Source: Stenocarpella maydis (lineage: Eukaryota > Ascomycota > Sordariomycetes > Diaporthales > Diaporthaceae). Taken from it: DNA of 28,267 nt. Below are positions 10,508 to 19,856 of the stretch, piece by piece (the first letter of the stretch is position 1; each line of letters opens with the position of its first letter). The notes beneath the pieces are model-generated. The model did no database searches. It was given only the letters and a program-made list of their open reading frames with translations, and was not told the DNA's origin. The stretch is from the NCBI GenBank assembly GCA_002270565.1, contig NQMI01000251.1, forward strand, positions 7,646 to 35,912, in the 5' to 3' direction. The position numbers and the translations under genes were made by a program.

Positions 10508-13107
10508 AGGATTAGGAAGCAGAACAGCCAGAGTCATATACTTATACTAAGAGCCTAGGGATCTCCTCAACCAAGCCACAGCGCAGCACAAGAAAGGAGG
10601 TCACCTAGAAGATAATCTCTATCTATCTTATATAAATTATACTTATTACTATTAAATAAGGATTGGGAGGTAGTATAAGAGGTAATCCATATAAGTAAGA
10701 TAAAGGGAGTATATGCAACTATATAATAAAACACCTTAACTTATACAAACTAATATAGAAACTATTAAGATGTTAGCTATATTAAACAACCTTAAAGAGA
10801 ATATTCCCAAACCTTCCAGCTAGAATATAAAAAAACTACCTCCTATAATTATATATAAAGAAATAACTAAAGGGAGTATAATATTAATCTTAAGGTGGTA
10901 ATAATAAATAGACCTATAATTCTGAGATAAGGATGAGATCAACCTAGAAGAACCACCCTTAGAGATACACCTTACTATATATTTTATATAAGTCCTAATA
11001 GAGGACACCCAACTATAACTATATAGGAATCTACTCCTAAACTCCCTAGTTGAAGACTTCAAGGGGTGGACTACCCACCAATTTAATTAGGTCCCTTATA
11101 AATTCAAGAAAGAGCTACTTTATTTAATTAGCAAAGAGAGAATATAAATACCAGAAGGATGCTATTTAGTAAGAATCATACAACTTATTAAGGCTAGAAA
11201 GGCAAGCTATAAGCAGCTATAGCAAACTCAATAAACCCCACCTAGCCCCATATAAGCTATAACATTACCAGCTAGATAATAATCACTACAACCCATACAA
11301 GCAACTATTAAGCTATATAAATAATAGTAATAATCCCATTTATATAAAGCCCCCTAAACTATATAAGCACAAACAGCAGAAACCTATCCTATATAACAGA
11401 TACCTCCTAGTGCAAGATATATACAAGAGGTAGGCAATTTCCTATAGCAGCCAGATACCATACTTACTATATAATCCATCTATATAGATGGTGCTCTATA
11501 TAACCTACCTCCAACCCAAATAGTCTATAATAGGCCAATCAACCCCCAAGCTATAGCCAACTTCTATAAGGAATAAAGGAAGGAATATAACTATATAAGG
11601 AGGCTATCTAACTTATTATATAATAAAATATAAATCTTTATAGGGTATTATAGAAGATTATAAATTTAAGAGGATTAATATTATGTAGTCTTCCAAAACA
11701 TACTCTTAGACTGTACGAAGGACTTCTACCTCTACTATATAGGCCCGGATAAAATATAGAAGGAAATATATAATCTAATGAATATATACTTTAATATAAA
11801 TACTAATCATAGCTAGTACTAGGTAGATTAAATAATGATATCCTTTATATAAGTTAAAAGGGAGAATCCAGAGAAAACACTCCCAGAAGTACTAAAGGTA
11901 CTTCTTAACAAACTCTAACTCACATAATGGGCCTTAGGAGAGGGATACTAAGGAGAGATTGCACTCTATATGATAGTTTCCCGAGTATATTATGTAGTAC
12001 TAGAGCTTGAATATGCCCTAATAAACCAGAAACTAATATATAAAGCCCAATTTACAAACCTTTAAGTAGCAATCTAAGTTGCTATAAAGAGAAACTCAAC
12101 CTAATAATTTATTACTTAAGATAAAGCAAAAATTAACTTTATAAATAGAAAGTATATATTAAACTTTAATAACTGCTAAAAGCCTTTGTATAATCGCCAC
12201 TGAATGAGCTCTTCATATAATTATCTATAGCCTGATAAGGGCTGGTTTCTATAACAACCTCTCGTATGACTAGGGTAACAACCGTATTTATTATAATAAT
12301 CATTCAGACCACCTTATACAATAAGCCGACTAAAGAAGTGCTTTGTGTGCAAGAAGGAAAGGTGCTGGTCTACTAACTACTCTAAAAAGGAGCGGAGTAA
12401 TATATAAGGCCAATACCTATAAGTGTGTAATAACCTTAATTAGGAATCTCTTTAGGGAGAGGGCAAATTTTAGTTATTTATATTTGATTATAAGGGGGAG
12501 GACCCAGATCTTAATCGTATAGAAGACCAACTATAGGATTCATGGGGCTTAGAGGATGAAAACATACCCTAATAGCACCTTGTTAATGCAGCATTCAATT
12601 ACCGCACAATAGGTAAAGATATCTACTCAGCTCTAAGGATGATTACTACAAAAAGCTTCATACTATATAACCTATATAGTATAATATATTAAGGGGAACT
12701 CTGGGATACTAGGGTAGCTAAATTTTCAATAATAGGGAAGCCCCAGGTACTAGCATATATATGAGAGAACCCTAGTATGATGATTAACTAGAAGAAGGAT
12801 ATAGCAAGAGTTAAGTTTAAACTAGCAGATATAATTATTTCTATTAGGATAATTAAGCTGAGGAACTAACTTAAAGAGATAACCTACTATATTATAAATA
12901 CCTTAACTCTATTCCTATTCTTACTATATAATGCTAATAGACTAAAGGCCTACTTTAATAATACTGCAAATATTATTATATAAGGGAATACCTTACTCCT
13001 AGTTATATGAAAATAGGGATATGCTTTCTTTAACCTTAGCTATATAGAGGCTAGAGCCTTCCTTACTAAACCTTAGCTATAGTGACTTTATAGGCGCTTT
13101 AGCCATC
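10508..13107 (+). pseudogene. Copia gag-protease region of X with start of integrase
   Basis: A single mutated frame runs from the leader to the rearrangement point. The gag start is unresolved; a conserved Leu-Tyr-stop-Glu stretch near 10540 is shared with Y and copy B. Gag has a Gln/Pro-rich linker (about 11200-11420), then a conserved block with Asp-Phe-Tyr-Leu-Tyr-Tyr-Ile-Gly-Pro-Asp (about 11720-11750). A zinc knuckle at 12339-12380 reads Cys-Phe-Val-Cys-Lys-Lys-Glu-Arg-Cys-Trp-Ser-Thr-Asn-Tyr; the last residue is His in the family. The protease motif Asp-Thr-Gly appears as Asp-Thr-Arg at 12705-12713. The integrase zinc-domain start (Arg-Arg-Phe-x-His-Pro) ends at the breakpoint near 13107. 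Gag would form the particle that packages element RNA. Stops are mostly TAG/TAA, with rare TGA. Confidence 0.8.
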
Positions 13108-14898
13108 CCTATATATTAATTTTATACTATAGTTAAGTGGGCTAATATAGTATAGATCCAGCCATTTTATAGAGTACATCCTAGGTATCTTATGCGAAAT
13201 ATAGATTAAGAAGTTGCTACTTGGAAGTTTGTATTTATATTAATAATATATAGGGCGTCTCTCTCAAGTTATATATATAGTATTATACTTTATATTAAAG
13301 TGGGCTTTTATCCCTTAATAGGATTTAAAATCATCTTGGGGCTAGGTTATATATCTAGCAGTGGGTAGTAGAATTTCTCATTCTCTCCAGAATGGCTTCC
13401 TCAATATCATTATTGCCCTATACTTCTGGGAGAAGGTCTGTATAGTTTCTCTATATTAGGGGAGGCTTAAAGCGCCTTATAAAGTTGCTATAGCTAAGGT
13501 TCAGTAAGGAAGGCTCCGAGCCTCCATATAGCTAAGGTTAGAAAAAAGCATATCCCCATTTTCATATAACTAGGAGTAAATATTCCCTTATATAATAATA
13601 TTTTACATTTATTAAAGTAGACCTTTAGTCTATTAGCATTATATAGTGAAGAATGAAGAATAGAGTCAAGGTATTATAATATAATGGGTTATCTCTCTAA
13701 GTTGGTTCTTAGCTTAATCTCTCCTAATAAAAGTAATTATATCTACTGGTCCAAACTTAACTCTTACTATATCCCTGTTCTTCAGTTAATCATTTATTAG
13801 GGTTTCTCTATTATATATATCTAATACTTTGGGGCTTCCCTACTATTAAAAATTAGCTGCCCTAGTATCCTAAAGTTCCCCTTAATATATTGTAGCTGAT
13901 ATGGGTTAATATAGTATGACTTTCTATAATTAGTTGTCCTTAGAGCCGAGTAAATATCTTTACCATCATGCGTAATTAAATGCTGCCATTAACAGGTATG
14001 TTGGGGTATTCTTTATCCTCTAAGCCCATGAATTCCCATATTAGGTTTCTATACAGTTAAGATCTAGGTCCTCCCCCTTATAATTATAGTATAAATAAAC
14101 TAAAATTTACCCTCTCCCTAAAGAGTTTCCTTAATCTAAGGTCATCATACGACTTATAAGGGTATTACCTTATAATTACGTCTGCTTCCTTTTCAGAGTG
14201 GTTAGTAGGCTAGCACCCTTCCTTCTTGTATCACAAAGTACTTCTTTGTTGGCTTATTATATAAGGTAATCTGAAATGGATTATTATAATGAGTATAGTT
14301 GTTGCCCTGGTTATATAAGGGGTTATTATAAAAACCAGCCCTTATCAGGCTATAAATAATTATATAAAGAGCTCATTCAGAGCGAATTATATAAAGGCTT
14401 TTGCAAGTTATTAAATGTCTTAATATATACCTTCCATTCTATAAAGTTAATATTTGCCTTATTTTAGGTAATAAATTATTAGGTTAAGTTTCTCTCTATA
14501 GCAACTTAGATTGCTGCTTAAAGGTCTCAAATAGGGCTTGCATCATTGGTTTCTAGTTAATAGGGCATATTCAAGCTCTAACACTACACAACATGCTTGG
14601 GAAACTGTCATACGGAGTGCAATCTCTCTTAGGTATCCCTCTCCTAGGGCCCATTATGCAAGTTAAGTTTATTAAGAAGTACCTCTATAACTTCTGGGAG
14701 TATTTTCTCTAGATTCTCGCCTTTTAACTTGATACTAAAGGATATAGTCATCCAATCTACCCAGTACTAGCAATATTTATTATTAAAGATCATATATCCA
14801 TTAGATATATATTTCCTTCTATATCTTATTCACGGCCTATATAGGTAGAGGTAGAAGTCCTTTGCATAGTCTGAGAGTATATTTGGGAAGACTATATA
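13108..14898 (-). pseudogene. Inverted Copia fragment: gag, protease, integrase start
   Basis: Read on the minus strand from 14898 this starts in the middle of gag, passes the knuckle (about 14205-14250) and protease (about 13850-13890) and continues into the integrase core, ending near 13108 at the point equivalent to 20262 in Y. Positions 13455-14898 are the reverse complement of 11688-13107, about nine-tenths alike by eye. The differences include small insertions, deletions and transversions as well as transitions. The fragment is therefore a separate old copy, not a fold-back of the neighbouring sequence. Confidence 0.8.
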
Positions 14899-14923
14899 NN
14901 NNNNNNNNNNNNNNNNNNNNNNN
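14899..14923. other. Assembly gap, 25 Ns
   Basis: Twenty-five consecutive Ns lie between the inverted Copia fragment and the GC-normal LTR. The join on either side is therefore not proven by sequence. Confidence 0.98.
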
Positions 14924-14964
14924 CTTGTTAAACGGAACCGCTCAGCAGGGCGTTGGCACTTCCT

Positions 14965-15036
14965 GCAAGGAGTTACCCTAGACTTCTTGTAAGGAGTTAC
15001 CCTAGACTTCTAGTAAGGAGTTACCCTAGACTTCTT
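14965..15036. repeat. Three 24-bp tandem repeats in LTR D
   Basis: Units at 14965-14988, 14989-15012 and 15013-15036 share the core AAGGAGTTACCCTAGACTTC with one or two changes. They lie in what would be the U3 part of the LTR, where repeated enhancer-like units are common. Confidence 0.92.
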
Positions 15037-15367
15037 GCGAGTCAGGCGATTTTCGCTGAGTACGCCTAGTGCGTGCGCGACGCAAGATGAGTTTGGTGGC
15101 CGTGAGTCGATTATTTTGGCCTGCATTTGCACCTTAATTCAGACCTCTGCATTACCCTTATTTCTTACCCAAAAAGTATATAACTTAGTGCATTAGATAG
15201 CTTGATTTCTGAAGTTTGTATGTACTTAATTTGGGCATTACCAGGGCTATGGTTGGCTGGTGGCTTGGAACCAAAGATGGTGTGTTGGAAGGGCGAATTC
15301 TCCGGCATTTGCAAATTTGCACCAGAGCCTACCGCAGCGTGCCCAGGGGTGAGACAGGGTCGGAGGG

Positions 15368-15375
15368 TATATAAG
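15368..15375 (+). promoter_or_regulatory. TATA box of LTR D
   Basis: TATATAAG lies in an otherwise balanced-composition stretch about 140 bp before the LTR end, a usual place for the core promoter of an LTR element. Confidence 0.5.
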
Positions 15376-15526
15376 GAGGGCTTACAGAAGCCCAACTTAA
15401 TTCAATACAAAGTTGTCCAGACCATTGTCAATCGTCCCAATTCGCCTCAGAGCACCATACTGCGACCCTGCCGAAACACACGCTGAACTGAATGCTATTC
15501 TATAGCACAAATTCATCAGATAAATA

Positions 15527-16318
15527 ACCTAGGGATAAACTTCGCATTAGAGGAGTTCCATATAAATATAAAGATTATAGGGATCTTATATAAAGAGATG
15601 CTAGTAGAGGCATACTGGATTATAAAGAAAGTTAAGCGGTTATATAAACCTTTAAAAAGGGTATATGAAATCCTTTATATGGAGATTAATAAAGCTATAA
15701 ATAATAAGATAATCCTATAGATAGTAATTAAGGCCCTAAATAATATAGCTAGGCCAAGTAGACTTATATTAACCCTCCTAGTATTTAATACCTACCCTTA
15801 AGTCTTATATAAATCTCTACTATCTTTAGATATTACCTAAAGGGCAAGAGCTATACAAAAGGCTATAAAGATGCTTTAAATTATTCATACGGAAATCAAG
15901 GTTAGCCATATAATTAATACTAGGAATGGACTAGATACCTATACTATACTATCCTTACCCCTTTAAAGTAAAGTTCTTATCTGGAGAGAAAATAAAGGCT
16001 AGAGAGGACCATATAAGCTGGAAGCTATTTATGGGTATACTATAATAATTAGTATAGTAAACGGACCTATATAATTCCAAGCTATATATATTAAACTATA
16101 CCTTTATATAGCTGAACTAGCCATATAGGATAACCTGGATGTATGAGAAGCTATTACCGTATAACAGCTAACCCAAGCTAGAAAGAGAGGCAGGCCTAGG
16201 AAGGAAGCTACCCAGGTGCAGCCAAATCAGCGCAGCAGACCCAGGAGAGCAACCGCATGATACACATATCTATCAACTATATGACTACTAGCAACTACTT
16301 TCTTCACCTGAAAAGAAA
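15527..16318 (+). pseudogene. Copia integrase, C-terminal two thirds, of X
   Basis: It resumes the Copia integrase at the point equivalent to 20262 in Y (Ile-Asn-Phe-Ala-Leu-Glu-Glu-Phe, around the second catalytic Asp region and the following helix). It runs through the domain end and basic Lys/Arg-rich tail. It then stops abruptly near 16318, where AAAGGG joins to the antisense-ORF region. Several TAG/TAA stops interrupt it. Integrase would insert element DNA into the chromosome; this copy cannot. Confidence 0.75.
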
Positions 16319-16545
16319 GGGCTTATATGAATATTAATGCAGAGGGTAGTAAGAAGAGTCCGATTCATAAAGTTACCAGTCGGGAGAGTTATAATGCGAT
16401 AGCTGGCAGTCGGGCCAGGCACAGAATTCAGGACGCTAAAGAGCAGCTCCAGTAGGTAAGCACTACCCATTGGTAGAGGAACTAAGGGTGCTGCCACAAT
16501 AGATGTAAGCCTAATAGGAGGTATAATAGGCAAGATGGGCGAACA
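16319..16545 (-). pseudogene. Antisense ORF of X, N-terminal remnant
   Basis: On the minus strand a frame is open from at least 16533 to the deletion junction and shows Ile-Val-Ala-Ala-Pro-Leu-Val-Pro-Leu-Pro-Met, then Pro-Gly-Pro-Thr-Ala-Ser-Tyr. It is nearly the same as the Y protein and less mutated, with no stop before the junction. Beyond 16319 the frame runs into antisense integrase and is meaningless. The start codon is unresolved: in Y and X the open frame extends upstream of the first convincing residues without an obvious ATG. Confidence 0.55.
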
Positions 16546-16683
16546 TAAGGGCTATAAGAAGAAGAGCGCAAGCTAGAAGATATTATATAAATAAGGAAAT
16601 TTTATTAAATAAGTTAAAGAAGAAGAAGTAATCATATGAATATATACCAAAGGTTTATATGTGGGTATATGGGTGTTATATGA

Positions 16684-16725
16684 TGAAGAAAGGAAGAAGG
16701 GAAGAAAGAGAGAGAGAGGAAGAGG
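16684..16725 (-). promoter_or_regulatory. CT-rich tract upstream of antisense ORF (X)
   Basis: A purine run on + (CT-rich on -) rich in AGAG lies about 150 bp upstream of the antisense ORF remnant, matching the tracts in copy B and Y. A promoter role is inferred from position and composition only. Confidence 0.35.
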
Positions 16726-17074
16726 TTTTATGTTGGGGAGGAAGCGTATAGCACTAGCGTCCCTGGCTGGCAATAAGTTAGTCACGCAAGTGAGTGACTC
16801 ACAAAGGAGACATCTTATTAAGGATATACTTCTTTTGTTCCTTTTATATATATGAAGAGCTATGGAGTATGGATAATAAGGGAAGTATGGGTGGTTGGAA
16901 GTAGAAGAGATGTTGGATAATAACTAATATCAGCTAAGTGGTTAGAGGTTGTAAGTAGTATATGAAGTGAAAAGTAGCACAACCTGTAGGAGGAGAGGAG
17001 GGGGATTTTACTAAGAAGGAAGGTATATAAGCAGTTCAACCTGCTTAAAGGCTGAAAGGAAGATATGTAATTAC

Positions 17075-17085
17075 AAAAGAAAAGA
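17075..17085 (+). promoter_or_regulatory. Polypurine tract of X
   Basis: AAAAGAAAAGA lies seven bases before the 3' LTR, identical to copies B and Y. Confidence 0.75.
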
Positions 17086-17092
17086 TCCCTAG

Positions 17093-17297
17093 TATTAGAA
17101 TAGCACTTAGGATTGCATATTGGTATGGGGATAAGGTGGCTTAGTTAGCCACCTAGATACCGCACGGAGGCCTTAAGCCCCTATTATGTGCTTCCCCTCC
17201 CTCGTTTCAGAACCTAGATAGATTATTGAATAATAGAACTAGTTTAATAACCACTATATGTACATACCAACAGCCATATAGCAAAGGCCATTCAACA
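17093..17297 (+). repeat. 3' LTR of X (subfamily A)
   Basis: It is 205 bp, from TATTAGAATAGCACTTAGGA to GGCCATTCAACA. The first bases differ from TGTTGG by two G-to-A changes. The five bases after it are GTTAC, not the GTATA that precedes the 5' LTR of X. Confidence 0.92.
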
Positions 17298-18353
17298 GTT
17301 ACAGTAAATATATTATAGCTAAAAGTATTAAGGTCTATATAAAACATTAATTTTTATATTAATTTCATTTTAAAGTTTTATATTAGTCTTATAGATGTTT
17401 TTATTTATTTAGAAATCTAAAATATTAATAATATAAATTATATATCTTAAAAGAGTAAATTACTTTTGATTATTTAGGCTGTTTGGAAATCTGAAATAAA
17501 TAATATAAAACCTTTATATATATCTATAATAGTTAAAATCTTTAAATTCTAAACCATATTATATTATAATATAATGTAATAATATAGCTAAAGGAATCAT
17601 ATATTAAAAATATAAACTTAACCTAGTTAAAAGATAGATATGTATTAAATATTTTATTAAAAGAATATTTAAGACTTTTTAGTATAATTTAAAAACATAT
17701 AAAACATACTTAAATCTGTATTAATATTATATAATAGTAAGCTAGTAAATAGGTATTAGGTATAATGCTTTATTAAAACATAATTAAGCTTAAAACCTAC
17801 TCTTAATAAGCAATATAATTATTAAAGGGCTAGTTATAAAGATCTAAAGATTATTAGGAATTAAGTCTAATTCTCTTATAATATAATAGTTAAATATAGA
17901 ATTTTAAAAAATAATCATTATAACTATAATAAGTTTAGCTTTATACTAAGCTAAATAATCTTATTATAAATATTATATATTATAATTAATATAAATACGC
18001 TAAATTCATATAGCTTAAGAATTAATAATAAGTAATAATTATTAAGTATATTAATATAAAGAGTTAATAGAGTTTATTATTTAGTTTTATTTCAGATATT
18101 TATTACCTTATTATTTAGTTTGCAAAGTTTAGACTTTTATTATTATAAATAACTAAGCTTACTTTAAAAGAGTAAATAAATAATAAAAGTTATTTAGAAT
18201 GGATTAAGTACTTTATTAAGTATATATATATATAAATTAAAAGTAAATATTCAATATTTGTTTTAAATAAATATATAAGATATAAAGTAATAACGTTTAA
18301 GTAATATTGAAACATTAATTATAATATCTTAATTAATATATCTTTATACTTTT
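17298..18353. other. Very AT-rich spacer between X and Y, no gene
   Basis: About 1.06 kb with very few C and G bases. No frame longer than chance, no LTR, no transposase motif and no RNA gene were seen. TTAAAAGAGTAAAT occurs at both about 17448 and 18175, too little to define an element. It is not an obvious continuation of copy B, X or Y. Confidence 0.5.
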
Positions 18354-18558
18354 TGTTGGAATAGCACTTAGGATCGCACATCAGTATGGGGATGAGGTGG
18401 CTTAGTCAGCCACCTAGGTACCGCATGGAGGCCTTAAGCCCCTACCATATGCTTCCCCTCCCTCATTTCAGAACCTAGATAGATCATCAAATAACAGAAC
18501 CAGTTCGATAACCACTATATATATATACCAACAGCCATATGGTAAAGGCCATTTAATA
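18354..18558 (+). repeat. 5' LTR of Y (subfamily A)
   Basis: It is 205 bp, from TGTTGGAATAGCACTTAGGA to GGCCATTTAATA. It is followed by the conserved leader block CTGATTAGTAATTGCTTGGC, and keeps the AGGTGGCT/AGCCACCT inverted repeat. Confidence 0.92.
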
Positions 18559-18639
18559 CTGATTAGTAATTGCTTGGCGTGATTACAGATTGGCAAGAGT
18601 AAAGAGATAAGCCCCCATATAACTCCCTAGCTATACTAT

Positions 18640-19856
18640 CGAATGAGGATCGGAAAGTAGAACAGCCAGAGTCATATGCTTATACTAAGAGCCTAGGGAT
18701 CTCCTCAACCAAGCCACAGTACAGCATAAGAAAGAAGGTCACCTAAAAGATAATTTCTATCTATCTTATATAAATTATACCTATTACTATTAAATAAGGA
18801 TTAGAAGGTAATATAAGAGGTAATCTATATAAGTAAGATAGAGGGAGTATATATAATTATATAATAAAATATCTCAACCTATATAAACTAATATAAAAAC
18901 TAGTAAGATATTAGCTATATTAAATAACCCTAAAGAAAATATTCCTAGACCTTCTGGCTAGAATATAGAAAGATTACCTCCTATAGTTATATATAAAGAA
19001 ATAGCTAAAGAGAGTATAATATTAATCTTAAGGTGGTAATAATAAATAGACCTATAATTCTAGGATGAGGATAAGATCAACCTAAAAGAACCACCCTTAG
19101 AGATACACCTTACTATATACTTTATATGAGTCCTAATAGAGGATACCTAACTATAACTATATGGGAATCTACTCCTAGACTCCCTAGTTAAAGACTTTAA
19201 GGGGTAAACTACCTACTAATTTAATTAGATCCCTTATATATTTAAGAAAGAGCTACTTTACCTAATTAGTAAAGAGGGAATATAAATACTAGGAGGATCC
19301 TATTTAGCAAGAATTATATAACTTATTAAGGCTAGAAAGGCAAGCTATAGGCAGCTACAGCAAACTCAACAAACCCCACCTAGTCCCATATAAGCCATAA
19401 TATCACCAGCTAGACAGCAATCAATACAACCCATATAAGCAACTATTAAGCCGTATAAACAACAGCAACAATCCCATTCGCACAAAGCCCCCCAAACTAT
19501 ACAAGCACAGACAGCAGAAACCTATCCCATATAATAAATACCTCCTGATACAAAATATATACAAGAGGTAGGCAATTTCCCACAGCAGCCAAACACCATA
19601 CTTACCGCACAATCCATCTATATAGATAGTGCTCCATATAACCTACCTCCAACCCAAATAATCTATAATGGGCTAATTAACCCTCAAGCTATAGCTAACT
19701 TCTATAAGGGATAGAGGAAGGAATATAACTATATAGGGAGGCTATACAACCTATTATATGATAAAGCATGAATCTTTATAGGGTACTATAGAAGATTATA
19801 AATCCAAGAGGATTAATACCATGCAGTCTTCCCAGACATACTCTTAGACCGTGCGG
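18640..19856 (+). pseudogene. Gag N-terminal part of Y
   Basis: It aligns with X gag from the leader through the Gln-rich linker (Lys-Ala-Arg-Lys-Ala-Ser-Tyr-Arg-Gln-Leu near 19330, then Gln/Pro-rich). It continues up to Leu-Leu-Asp-Arg-Ala-Glu at 19856, where the frame jumps directly into integrase. The conserved gag core, CCHC knuckle and protease are absent. Many TAG/TAA stops interrupt the first half; 19340-19500 is less mutated. Confidence 0.75.

Larger units (their letters stand above)
14926..15509 (+). mobile_element. GC-normal LTR (family D), probably a solo LTR
   Basis: It runs from TGTTAAACGGAACCGCTCAG at 14926 to CTATTCTATAGCACA at 15509, 584 bp. Its last about 90 bp recur inverted at 28176-28267. 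The two copies also share ATTC-x-TCAGA just beyond, so the true 3' end may lie up to about 15520. It has a TATA-like box 140 bp before the end, as expected for U3-R-U5 order on the + strand. Base composition is near balanced and CpG/CpA-rich, unlike everything around it, so it seems not to have been through RIP. Short frames inside it (15165-15395, 15202-15486) are chance. Copia integrase sequence resumes at 15527. A Gypsy origin is likely but not shown. Confidence 0.6.
10216..17297 (+). mobile_element. Copia element X, rearranged and internally deleted
   Basis: 205-bp LTRs at 10216-10420 and 17093-17297 bound a leader, gag, protease and integrase start (to 13107). Then come an inverted Copia fragment (13108-14898), a gap, a foreign LTR (14926 to about 15520), and the rest of integrase (15527 to about 16318). 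At about 16318 the sequence jumps to the antisense-ORF region, so RT, RNase H and the tandem-repeat zone (about 2.85 kb relative to Y) are missing. The jump has AAAGGG on both parental sides. It sits inside copy B. Confidence 0.8.

Noticed and set aside
11688..14898. Large palindrome as a pure fold-back assembly artefact
   Set aside because: The arms differ by indels and transversions, not only by RIP-type transitions, so they are separate old sequences. The join itself still needs confirmation.
15165..15486. Two overlapping open frames on opposite strands in GC-normal DNA
   Set aside because: Both lie inside the LTR D sequence, overlap its TATA box, and have no recognisable protein features. 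They are open only because this DNA escaped mutation.
16661..16855. + strand frame rich in Lys, Arg and Glu
   Set aside because: It is created by translating the purine side of the CT-rich tract.
17298..18353. MITE or other small transposon between X and Y
   Set aside because: No terminal inverted repeats or target duplication could be defined; only a short direct TTAAAAGAGTAAAT match.
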